This document shows positions 1 through 11,093 of a stretch of DNA of 64,000 nt, piece after piece. The notes beneath the pieces are model-generated. The model was not told the origin of the DNA. It made no database searches and saw only the letters and a list, made by a program, of their open reading frames with translations. Source of the DNA: Epinephelus fuscoguttatus (lineage: Eukaryota; Chordata; Actinopteri; Perciformes; Serranidae); assembly GCF_011397635.1 (NCBI RefSeq), contig NC_064761.1, positions 28,685,643 to 28,749,642 on the forward strand. The letters run 5' to 3'. Position 1 is the stretch's first letter, and every line of letters begins with the position of its first letter. The position numbers and the translations under genes are program-made.

Positions 1-2389
1 TTCGCTTTGGCCGCCCTACACGCTTGGCACACAGGAGACGTTCCAGTTGGTTGCAGTCTGCAGCCCTCACATCTAGATGCCGCTAAATCCTTCACACTGG
101 ACCTTCAAGAAGTTCATATTGCAACAGCCGTTAGGTCCTTCTGTGCCTGGATGCTGGATGTTTTCACCAGTCTGGAATTTATTATGTCACTACAAGTGAT
201 TATATTTAGAAGTTAGAAGGAACAGCAAAAATGTGCTTTAAACCCTCGTGTATAGGTGAAAGGTCACATTAATACTTTCATTATAATCAATTAAAATGCA
301 TTTGCAACTACTTGCCTCTAGTTTTCCAAACCAAAACTGACTTATTTACAGTTTTGGTTCCTTTTAAAAGCGTTTATAGTTTACGTGCTACTAAAATGTT
401 TCCCCTCATGAGAAAATTTTGTTAACAGCTTATTTAAACAGCGCTGTTTTCCCTTTCTTAGTAATTACAAGCTGCACCAGTGATGAACTTTCAGACACCT
501 GGGTCATGTTGTTGTCAGTATTTACAGTCAGTTGGTGTGACGCAGGCCGGACAAGCAGGTCATGACTGTTTTTCAGGAGATGAGCTTCTGTTGTGCACCG
601 AAGTGGACAAACTTAGAATATACATCACCGGTTACCTACATGGCTGCCTCACCCTGACATTCTGGGATGCAGGCAGCTTGGCTGGACATAAGGGGCCTCT
701 TAAGGGCATTTTGGGGCCCCTTTGCACTGATCTGCTGTTGTCATGGCATCAGAGAGCTCATATGAGAGAGAGAATACAGAGGAGGCACAAACCTGCAGCA
801 GGCAGTGTTACTTTTAATGAGGTGAAAGCTTGCAGGCATCAGATACTACATAGGTCTTTCTGTTGTTCAAAAATGCAGTCAGTAATTTGCATTATAGGTT
901 ATCAGAAGAGGATTTTACAGATTTAGCATTACACTCCCTTAACTCCCTTAACCTTAAATGGATGCACCAGAACCAGAGATATCATCTTTTTTTTTTAATC
1001 CACATGTAGTGTCTTTCCCCCTACATCATCTCCCTACCCACTTACACTCTGTTTACGTGTTCACGTGAAGGGTCATCCACATTCAGTGCCATCCAAAGCC
1101 AACTAAAACTGGCTCTTTTGATAGCAAAGGTTGTCGACCCCTGTCCTGCACCTTAATGAGGGGTGCTTCATTCAGCTGTGAAGGTGACTTCAAATGGAGT
1201 TACACTCCGTGATGGGGTGGGAGGGTGCGGTTTGGGAAAGGCCTATTCTTTGTCCTTTTAAAAAAAACATTGCGCTTACATTAACCGCAATGCAACTCAC
1301 GCACACTGACAGTTCGGTTGGAGTTTTGGGTGTTTTTATGCTTGTAGCAACTACAACCTCGAGCTGCTAGCCTCCAGCAGGGATGAGGAGCAATCTACAA
1401 AGGTAAGCTAATTTTTTTCTAACTCCAGACCTCTGTTTTTCTTTTCATTTTAATCTCTTCAGCCTCAGCCGACTCAAGTGACATCACTTGAGGCAACTTA
1501 TTAGATTTTTTACACAAAATGCTTTATACAGTTCTTTACATGCAGGTTTTTAAAGACATGGCGTTGACTTTTATCTAATATATATATGAAGGATTTATGC
1601 AACTATTTGATCCTTATAAGTCTAATATTCATAAATGGTGATACTTAGAACATATTAGTAATGTATTATATTATGATTAATATAAAAGTCACCTCCTTAA
1701 ATGAGGTTCCAGCACTCAGACTCTTGGCATAGTGACATCTTGGCAAACTCAAACAACATTATCAAGCCTCAGCAACATTTGGACAGTGTGTGTGTTTCAA
1801 TTTGCTATCATCAAAGCCAAAGTTCTAAGTTTCCATTACTTCAAAACTCTGACCTTTGACCTATTGCATAAAGCCTTTCACTCACTAACTGGGTACAAAT
1901 GTTGTTACATGCCAGCCGGGGATTATGTGCTAAAGTTCGGGCAAGAATAGTTGGCTTCACAGCAGCTGATTTGTTGCCCAAAACTCTGGCTTGAGATGCC
2001 AAGGCAAACTGGGCAGGAGGCCGATGAAGTGATGGTTGAAGAGTTTGTAATACATCTTATTCTGATTCTAATTTATTACTATACATTGAGAGTCTTTACA
2101 GAGAAGATTTCTAAAATAATTAAATCCATTTTTAGCTACAGTTTGTCCACACTTTAGTCCAGACTAGAATATATACCATGAAATTCTGAACTGACCTTTA
2201 TGGTCCCCAGAGGATGAACCCTACTCACTTTGGAGTTCCCCTGACTTCTCCTCTAGCGCCACCAGTAGGTCAGCATTTGACTTTGTCCAATACTTTGACT
2301 TATGAACCTACAGTAATAACATTCCCATCAACCTCAGCTGTACTTTGTGTTTAGTACTAATTAGCGTGCTAATGTGCTAAACAGAGATG

Positions 2390-3143
2390 ATCTGTGTGTT
2401 CCAATCCCCATATTACCATATTATTTAGTATGCCAGGGAATGATTTAGGTTGTCCCAATATATAGTATGTTAAATGCAGTGTGCCAAAAATACCAGGATA
2501 TTCTACTACATCTAGTTCGATTTTGCAGTATGCATGCCAGCATGCTTTTCTGGCTATTCTGACCCACAATCCTCTGCGCAGTGGCCGATACATCACATCA
2601 ACTGAGCTACAATCAGATGACAGCTTGACAGCTCACTGACAGCTGTTTGACAGCTGATTGACAGCTGCCAGAAGTCACAATGACGGACGAGAGTGCGTTT
2701 AAGTAACTGATGAACCAGCCGAACAGTAATCATAGGAATATTAATTGTTTAAGTGAACGAAAAAATCCTAAATATTACAAACAACAGCAGCACATAACAC
2801 GAGAGAGAACTGCAGATGTAATTTTATTGTTGCAAATATAATATGTTAAAATCCACAATCTGTGCAGTTATAATTTTAAAGTTAAACTACATACGTTGCA
2901 AAGTAACAACTGCAAAGCTCTCCGGGTTGATCTTCGTCTCTGGCGAACTCAGTATGTGGCATTTGTTCTGTGTCCATGGTAATGGATATAAAAGCAAGAT
3001 GGTCCAAGGTCAGGGCGTAATGTTATGAGAAAGTAGTACATCCCGATTGTGTGCATACTGCATGCAACAGTACATACTTTTAAGGGAAGCTGCAGGACCT
3101 ACTAAAAGTAAAAAGCAAAGGTATGCGATCTGGAACGCACCCT
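2390..3143. repeat. Candidate non-autonomous DNA transposon with imperfect terminal inverted repeats
   Basis: The left end (around 2392, GTGTGTTCCAATCCCCATA) and the reverse complement of the right end (around 3140, GTGCGTTCCAGATCGCATA) match imperfectly, giving inverted ends about 750 bp apart. Inside is a short run of TGACAGCT-type units at 2617-2668. No transposase reading frame is visible. The class is uncertain, and target-site duplications were not convincing. Confidence 0.4.
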
Positions 3144-3299
3144 AAGATCATGGTAACCATGGTACCTGCTCAACATCAGCATGTTAGCATTGTCATTGTG
3201 ACCATTTCAGCTACAGCGTCACAGATTTTTACCCAGATCTTTCAGATGTAACTCTAACAATAACAGCCCTGTTGCAGAAATAAAGATTTCCATCTAATT

Positions 3300-3712
3300 G
3301 TTAACTCGCTGTCGGTCTCAAAAACTGAGACCAAGTCATGGCCAAGACCAAAGTGTAGCAAGGCGGGGATGAGACCAAGACCAAGAAGTGAAGGGGAGTG
3401 GGGAGGGGTGACAGCGGTAACAAAAATTTCAAATTAGAAATGGGTAAAGTTATTTACTGTATTTGAAGCAGGAAGTTTTCCATACAATCATGGTGTTCAG
3501 GAATAGATCGGAAAATGCACAGGCAATTTAGTGCAAACTGCAGTTGTGGTCTTGACCAGTCTTAGAATAAAAACCTCAGTAATCGTTGTCTGAGGCCGAG
3601 ACAAAACAGAGCAAAATAAATGTGGTTGATTCCAATACGGGACTTTTTAAAAGCAGTCTTGAGATTAAGACTGATTTCGAGTACCACAACACCGGCTTAC
3701 ATAGTATATAAG
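3300..3712. repeat. Dispersed repeat rich in GAGACCAAG / CTTGAGA words
   Basis: The tract is built of repeated words such as GAGACCAAG, TGGCCAAGACC, GGTCTTGACCAGTC and CAGTCTTGAGATTAAGACTG. This resembles a common teleost dispersed repeat whose two halves are partly complementary. It has no coding potential. Its class is not determined. Confidence 0.35.
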
Positions 3713-4077
3713 GCTGCCTTTTTTTTTTTTAAAAAAAAAAAAAAAGGATCCTGTTTTAAGTGCTGTTAAACTAATGACAGTTGGACTTATTCATGACTGA
3801 CATCCTTCCACTTTCATCCAGTCAAACAGGTTTGCAGCACCTGAAGCCGCCTCTTATTGGATTAAAATGAGCTGCTGTTTTGGCCAGTCAGGCCCTGGTG
3901 GTCTGCGTGTGGGGACAAGTCTTCACACTATTAACATTCTTTTAACTAACCTGAAGCTATCTGTAAAAACCCTGAGTCAGGAGCCTTTGTTCAACCGAAA
4001 ACAAAGGTGTGAAACCTGCAAAAACAATGGAGTTTAATTCAGTGTTGTTCTGTGGCAAGAGGTGTAGTCCATACAGT

Positions 4078-4080
<3 letters not shown>

Positions 4081-4118
<38 letters not shown>
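4081..4118. repeat. (AC)19 microsatellite
   Basis: A perfect dinucleotide run. It creates spurious Thr/His or Cys/Val open reading frames on both strands, which are not genes. Confidence 0.97.
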
Positions 4119-4120
<2 letters not shown>

Positions 4121-5698
4121 CACACAAGACTTTGCTCCAACAGAGAGCAGCTGGCTCCATGAGCTGTTTTGCTTCTATGAACATGACGACATTTTCTTCG
4201 AAAAGCAGTCCCTGCATTTTTATTCCCTCTGATACTGTTGTCCTGGTCTCTGTGAAGGGGAAAGACTCAGTCATGGCGACGGGGAGGTGATGAAGAGCAG
4301 AGCAAATCAGACATCCATCTAAACCTTCACAGCAGAGATTTGTTGGTGCCAGCAGAAAGGGAGAGTGGACAAGCAGTAACTCTTCCACAAAGTTTGGAGA
4401 CAACAAAATGTTTTTAATTTGTACTTCTTGGATTTATTTTCCCAAGCTGATTTCTGGGAATGCCACACAATCACATGATGTGCAAATACAAGACTCTGTG
4501 GTGTATTCCACTGGTCCAAAACAAACATGGTGGGTCAGTAAAGAGCCAGGCTGTATGTCTGTGCAGGCCACTGGACAGGTTTTAAAAGTCAGCTTCATGG
4601 CTTCAACAACAGATGTCTACCAACAATACAAAGTCACGAGACAACGTTTCCACAGTGTATCAGAGATGTTGTGGAAGCCCTAAAGTTTGTATTTAACACA
4701 AATGTTTCCAGGGCAATATGATGCCGATGCTTGCATTCAGTATTACAGGGCATTGTTATTACAGAGATGTAACTATATCACAGTGTTGCACCAGCTGTCA
4801 GCAGCTGCAGGGTCAAATTTAACATTTTTTTTTCCTGCTTGTGTTATTAGCATCAGATATACTTCACAAATATGTTCAGATGCTGATCTCTTAGACTTTT
4901 ACTCCTTTTAGTGACATCTCTCTCTCAGCTAAGACTGTTTCCCAATTTTGGGAAAGTGTTTTTAAGTCAAAGGAACATTTTGTCACTGGAAAAAAGAACA
5001 TCATAACAGTCCTCATCTGACTAGCAGTTGGACTTTGAAGTGTCAACCAGAATAATCAAAAATAAAAAGGGACACCAGCATGAGTTATCAATCATACAGT
5101 TTTTACTTCTTTAACTTTGTCCAGATCCCAAATGTTGCTCAAATCACAGTTGAGGGGAAATCTCTTTCAGAGGAAGTAACCCACAAACTCAAGGAATCAG
5201 AGATATAATTTTTGTCTCTTACTCATACTGTGGGTTGTGCAGTGTTAGGTAATATGTTTTGCATTTTAAGCAAAGCTGGCTTAGTAATAACAACCAGCTC
5301 TAATCCTGTACTATTAAAACATGTTGGATGTGGGCTTTAACTGGCTTCAGATGTTGACTAATCGACAATGACCTTCATGTGTGACGAGCACAACTGTTAG
5401 CACGGTTGTAAGCCATGAGGGGAAGATAGTTCAGTGCTACGATATCAATAACAACCTATTTTAAGACACATAAAGGCTTTTCACCACGTGGGGCACTGCA
5501 GAGTGATGTCTTGATGAGTGACCTCCCTATATTGTTGGTATAGCCAAGAACTCAGTGTCTCTTAGTGATAGGCAGTCCTCCTATAGGCAGGATGTGCTAA
5601 GAAACAGAGAGCAAGATGTAGGTTACTCGTGTTTGGGCTCAAAGCCCAAAACACATCTGTTGTAGCTATATGCTTTGGGTCATGACGATGTGCTTAAA

Positions 5699-5975
5699 GG
5701 TTGTGGCAGTGGCTCAGTCCATCGGGACTTGGCTTGGGAACCGGAGGGTCGCTGGTTCAAGTCCCTGTATGGAGCATGGACTGGTTGCTGGAGAGGTGCC
5801 AGTCGGCCTCCTGGGCACTGGTGGAGCCCTTGATCAAGGCACTGAACCCCCAACTGCTTGACATGCCCGTCTGAGGCAGCCCCCTCTCCATTTAATGCAT
5901 GTATAGGTCCTGTTTGCGCATGTGTGTGTATTTCCGGCCTGTGTGTACATGACAACAGAGGGAAAAAACTTGAAT
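5699..5975 (+). mobile_element. tRNA-derived SINE, family A, copy 1
   Basis: The head is tRNA-like: an A-box-like GTGGCTCAGTCCATCGGG at about 5706 and a B box GGTTCAAGTCC at 5754-5764, as in RNA polymerase III promoters. The body that follows contains AAGGCACTGAACCCC and a tail with GCATGTGTGTGTATTTC. Two further copies in the same orientation lie at 50018 and 56276. SINEs like this are moved by LINE machinery and encode nothing. Confidence 0.8.
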
Positions 5976-7269
5976 TGGGGGCATGTTTAGCATATTTGAC
6001 CAGTGGGGGAGATGTGTCGCCCCAACTACATATCATAATTACTGCCCTGTTGTATTGACTTGTATTGAGCTACTGTGTCCCGAGAAAATGTAATTGTTTA
6101 AAGATAGATAATGTTGTATGAAATGGAGAGAACTGGACCCAAAAGTGAGACCCAGACAGCTGTTCAGTTTTAAGTGGAATGGATATCTTGGGTTGAAGCT
6201 GGGCTCTCAGGAGAAACAGGGCAGGCAGGCAGAGTAAGGCTGGAAACAGGTGGCAGGCTGGAGTGGCAGGCACACAGGTACCCAGTAAGTGTTGATCTGA
6301 GGCAGAAAAAGACAGTTTTAAGCCAAAAATCCAAGAGGGGAAAAAAGCAATCAGCAACAGGTAGTACCACAAGGCAGACTGAACAATCTGGCGGTGACCG
6401 AACTACAGAGCCGGGGTATTTGTACTGCTGGAGTTGATTAGTGGATGGCTTTCAGGTGATCAGGCAGATTGGCAGCAGGACTGATGAGCCACACCCAGAC
6501 ACAGAGAGACAAACAAGGAACCACAAGAAACAAAGGGGAGGGGGAAAACAGCTGACACATGAGGAATGAAGGAAAGGCACAGACTATGATAAGATACAAC
6601 TTAAAGAGCCTGGTGTCACTCCGAAGTCATCAAAATCTGGCGCTTGGGCAGTGACTTGCGGTGTTAGAAACCAACAAAAAAAAGGCATACTTTAACGTCA
6701 GCGTGATACAGGGCCGGTTGCCGTTATGGTTTAATGGCGCCCAGCGGGGTCAGAGGGAAACGCACTGGGATAAGGACAAAAGTTAAGGCAGCAAAAGTCT
6801 GACTGGGCAGGTGGGAGACTTGATGGATGGGTCCAACAAACACTGACCTTCACCTGAGAGAGTGGTGTTCACGTCCTGTAAGATTCTAAAGTGCAGTTAC
6901 CGAGATGTTTGTTGTGACTTAAGCGTCAGGCAAAAGGCTGTACTGTTAATAAAAATATCATACCAGTTAAAATTAGACTCTCCACCTGTGTGTGATGAAA
7001 GTTTCACCATCTGCCCCGACTGGTATAAACGGAGCCCTAATAAATTAAACACATTAAAGTCAGATGTAGTCCAAAAAAAGATAGTGTTGTTGTGCAGTTT
7101 GGGCTTCAGATTCAGCTCATCAGTTTCAGCTGTAGTTTGCACTCAGGCTCCTGCTATTGGTGGCATAATCCTAAAGTGGGTAACACTTGTTGGGAACTGA
7201 TCATTTTCTGAGATTAGATTTTAGGGGTCAACTGACCTCAAAAGCTGCCAGCACATTCATCCCTTAAGG

Positions 7270-7681
7270 TAGGGGTGTCAAACACACCTAATAGTGATGC
7301 ATTTGTGGAGGCTAAGAGGTGCCAGGTTTCAGGAGCAAGTTAAATACTGAGTAGCTTTCTTCTTGTAACATGCTGCTTCAGAGGCCTTTTACGGTTCTTT
7401 TCTTTCACTTTAGTTTGGTGTGGTGATGTCAGAATCATGACACAGGAGTGGGAATGTATAGATAAATGCACGTAATGATAGTGAGTAGTCGACTGACTGA
7501 ATGTAGAAAAACAGAGATATTAATGAGATTGCGTGTATTCTTCTGAAGACATCACAGGTGGTTCGTCTTCTGTTTTGTAAATGGATTAGCATTTTGAAAT
7601 GTACTTTTGTTATTTATAGAACAGCTGCGATCAAATCGGACTATACATGGCCCGTGAACTAAAATGAGTTTGACACCCCTG
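7270..7681. mobile_element. hAT-type MITE with 8-bp target-site duplication
   Basis: The ends are inverted copies of each other: TAGGGGTGTCAAAC at 7270 and GTTTGACACCCCTG ending at 7681. CAGGGGTGTCAAAC is the kind of terminus found in many vertebrate hAT elements. The flanks are CCTTAAGG (7262-7269) and CGTTAAGG (7682-7689), 7 of 8 bases identical, as expected for the 8-bp duplication that hAT transposases make. The 412-bp interior has no transposase, so it is non-autonomous. Confidence 0.8.
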
Positions 7682-7775
7682 CGTTAAGGACTAGGCAGAT
7701 GTGTGCCAAATTAAAGATACATTATGCAGGATTTTCCTAAAAAAAAAGTGGGGATAGACACTTTATCAAAAGGTA

Positions 7776-8752
7776 GCAACCAGGTGCCAGACCGTAAGCA
7801 ACAGGCAGCCAAGATGGGGTATCAATGGGGTATCCTACCACTTGTATGCTGATGACACCCAAATCTACCTGTCCTTTAAGACAGATAATGTTAACTGTTT
7901 GAGCACTTTAATGGAGTGCTTCACCGCTATTGACAGAAGTAATTATCTTTGGCCCTGAACTCTTAGCAAGGAAATTACAACCCTTTGTTGGTGCTCTGGC
8001 AACTATTATAAAATCTACAGCAAGAAAGTGAGGCATCACTTTTGATTCTCAGTTGAACTTTGGACCACATGTCAATAATCTCACTAAATCCTAAAACTTC
8101 CACCTAAGAAATATTGTCAAAATCAAATCAGCCGTGTCTTTTCTGACCTAGAAAAACTTGTTCACCCATTTATATTCTCGCCTCGACTACTGCAATGTAC
8201 TGTTTACATGCTTCACTAAATCTCCAGTAGCTCGGTTTCAGCGAGCGCAGTTCGTATTTTAACTGGGACAAATTGTAGGTCACATATCACCCCTGATTCT
8301 GGCCTCCCCCCAATGGTTGCCAGTTAACTTAAGAATTGATTTCAAGATTCTTTTAATAACTTTTAAAGCTCAACATGGTTTAGCGCCGAGTTGTATAGCT
8401 GAGCTTCTGACGACCTATGCTCCAAGTCATGATCTAAGATCCTCAACCGTACCCTCACTAGCCGTCCCTAGATCAAGGCTGGTAACTAGAGGTGACCGGG
8501 CTTCTGCCATCAAGTCCATCCAACAGTCAGAAAATATTGGAACTGGAACCAGCTGAAACTGGCAGCCCTAAAACCATGACACTGGTGAGATTACTGTTTG
8601 CAAACACGTTTGCCAGCAAAAGTGAAAGTAAAAGCCAACCCCAGATTCACCCTTATTTGGCGCTACGCCTCGCTATATTTGCATTTTTGTAACACTGTGT
8701 CTCTTGGCTGCCCGCTGCTTACGGTCTGGCATGTGATTACTACCTTTTTTTT
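7776..8752. mobile_element. Inverted-arm element carrying an L2-like LINE fragment
   Basis: A left arm at about 7777-7816 (AAAGGTAGCAACCAGGTGCC, then AGACCGTAAGCAACAGGCAG) is the approximate reverse complement of a right arm at about 8700-8750. Between the arms lies a decayed reverse transcriptase fragment on the plus strand (7820-8560). I interpret the arms as ends of a DNA element, possibly starting near 7710, into which a LINE inserted. No transposase is visible. Confidence 0.55.
7820..8560 (+). pseudogene. Decayed L2-type LINE reverse transcriptase fragment
   Basis: On the plus strand the catalytic motif YADDTQIYLS is readable at 7845-7874. The conserved C-terminal L2 region follows at about 8305-8520 (WLPVNLRIDFKILLITFKAQ, later PRSRLVTRGDRA), but frameshifts and stops separate the parts. 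An L2-like 3' tail (GCTCTGAAAGGCACCTC, then AATAAAATGTATTATTATTA) appears at 8880-8923. It cannot encode a working enzyme. Confidence 0.75.
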
Positions 8753-9760
8753 GTAAAGCCCTGACCTCACCTGAGCGCTGTGGGGGTTCATGCCCATAAA
8801 TGGCTCGAACATAGAAAATGATCTTTGGATGCAATGCTGCTTATGATTTTTTTAGTTGTGTCTTTTAAGGGGTCCTTGAGTGCTCTGAAAGGCACCTCTA
8901 AATAAAATGTATTATTATTATTACCGTTAAATGGGAATGCAGAAAAAAAGACAAATATGAGCGTGAAAAGTGAACAATACGTTAAAAAAAAAGTCTTTGG
9001 GCATGTTGTCTGAGGAAATAAATGCACTGATCATGTTTCAGACCATGAGGATACACTCTGTACATTGTGTTCAGGGGAGAAACATTGGATGCAAATCAAA
9101 ATGTGTGCATTCACAATAAAAATACTCCACAGGGTGCCTTTAACTCAAGCAGCTCAGCATGGGTTTTTGTTATTTGTGATTCATGCTCTCTTTACAGGAG
9201 CTGGAATCACGCCTGGTGCAAATAAATACAACTTCATACATATAAATCAGAATCATAATTAAACATACACAGTATAATGTATATGTTTACTGCGGTTAGT
9301 TGACATAAGGGGCAACCATGAAGCAGAGTGAATTTTTGCTTCAATAAACATACAAAAATGTTTTTGATGACTAACACTGGTATAATAAGGAGAAATGTCT
9401 TTTATAATTTAAAATGATCTTCCATGTTGAAGTGTGTCATACTTTTGGTAGAAGAATTACCAGTTTGTCAGCCTCAATCAAGGAGCTGTCAGCCTGCAGG
9501 TGGATCCCTCAGAGGGATCATCTGTCATTGCTGATATTTAAAGATATTTTCAGCTGCTTTTAAAATCTATTAGCTGCTACCAGGCAGATGTTTAAGATCT
9601 GATTGAAGTAGAAGTTCTTGGCCATGTTTGGACATGTACCTGCCAGTTTTTCTCATCCATGACATGGTGAGTGACAACTTTATCTCCAATGCAGGTCCAC
9701 ATTTTTTTGATGATTTAATCTAAAAGCAACTGGAGCAGTCAGGAATACGTGGTTTATCTC

Positions 9761-11093
9761 TTTATTAAACCATCCTGGGCTCTTTATTTATACAGTGCAC
9801 TGCATTTCAGTTCACAAATGCTCTGAACAGCCGGCATGAAGACCAATTTGATCGATCTCTCCAAAGCCTGGTGCATAAAATCACAAAACGCTTCATTTAT
9901 AAAAATACAGACGACAGTGGAAGCCCGCCAAAACATATTACAGCTTAATATACAAATATATAAATGTACATTCAATAAATACAACACGAATTGTTTCTGA
10001 GATGTATTATGGCTATCATGTAGGCCAGTCCATCACAAATTACCAAGGCTTGCATGTTTATTGTCAGCAAATTTGTAACAGTTGACCTTTCAAAATAAGG
10101 GCATGTTGTAGACGGAGCTTAGTCAATGAGGTAAACTGTTGCAGGTGAGGCAATGTTGACCCATTCATGAAGTAATTAAGGAACACATAGCCAATACTGG
10201 ATTTACAAGTGACCTCAGTACAGTTCATGAAAAAAAAAACAAATTAGCCAAACTTTAAAATGCATATCCCTGTTGGACCATAATCTCAATGACCGTAACA
10301 ATTAAATGGCTGAAGGGGACTGAGAGCCGTTTTAAAGTGACCAGTGACACAATAACCAAAACACAATCAAAGACAAAGCAAGGCTCCAAGAGATCAGATA
10401 TTAACACATCACTCATATTCAATAAAAATATATATATATAATACTAATTTTTAAAAGTAATTTACAAAGACTGCTGTGATTCTGCGTTCAGTAGACAGTA
10501 AATACTTCTTTGGTCCCTGTCAATTGTTGGCAATTAGTGGTTCAGTGAAGACAAACATTAGGGACAAAATTTTCATTTTGCACATTTAAAAAATAAAATA
10601 GAAAGATGTGCCTAAAATGTGCCTATCACTCTGAATCATTTATACAATAATTCAAGTTCACAAAGGCAAAGCAAACACACCACTTCAGGGGCTCAGAATA
10701 CATCAAAATCAGTATAAACAATACATGTAGGCTACAAAAGCATGAAATGATTACAAATATATGCAGCAAAAGTTACTGAAGGTGTACATTTGTCAAAGGT
10801 CAGCACGTGATCACAAAGACGCCAGTAACATGTTTCAGCAGCAGAACATGCGAAAAGAGACAGGAGGGATCTTGAGTGAGAAAACCGCTTTCCAGCACTG
10901 TGGACGAGGTTGTATTGGTTGCACTGGGAGATGAAGTCATGAGGCGCAACAGGAAGAAAAAACAGAAAGAAATGCAGCGTTCGGTATATGTCCAGTTACT
11001 TGCAAAGGCTTTCCCAGTGTTGCTGTGTGCTTTCCGTCTTTGGCTATGTGTGTGGGGATGGATGCTGTGCATAGTGTGTGCTCAAGTGCAACT
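9761..11093 (-). other. lpl: lpl 3' untranslated region with candidate poly(A) signals
   Basis: The stop codon of lpl is at 11094-11096. Downstream on the minus strand about 1.3 kb of AT-rich sequence runs to two AATAAA hexamers, at 9788-9783 and 9766-9761 (TTTATT on the plus strand). A long 3' UTR is usual for lipoprotein lipase mRNA. The exact cleavage site is inferred. Confidence 0.6.

Larger units (their letters stand above)
1..9750. other. Intergenic region left of lpl, repeat-rich
   Basis: I find no supported gene here. Bases 1-110 look like a piece of a dispersed teleost repeat, recognised from memory only. Bases 110-2380 show nothing I can name. The tract 6125-6620 (G/A-rich, with GGCAGGCAGG and ACAGGTGGCAGG-like pieces) resembles a dispersed repeat but I cannot classify it. 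Bases 8930-9750 are AT-rich and empty. The named repeats inside this region have their own entries. Confidence 0.6.

Noticed and set aside
480-926. 148-codon open frame on the plus strand
   Set aside because: No recognisable domain, odd composition, no splice or promoter context, and short repeat-like words (GGGCATTTTGGGGCCCC region); most likely chance.
1380-1410. ATGAGGAGCAATCTACAAAG followed by a GTAAGC donor-like site
   Set aside because: Looks like a first exon, but I find no following exon in frame anywhere in the next several kb and no promoter motifs.
3957-4406. 149-codon minus-strand frame across the (AC)n run
   Set aside because: The centre is translated microsatellite (Cys-Val repeats); the rest resembles no protein.
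5700-5770. tRNA gene
   Set aside because: A- and B-box-like sequences are present but there is no cloverleaf with an anticodon arm; the same unit recurs with a long body, so it is a SINE head.
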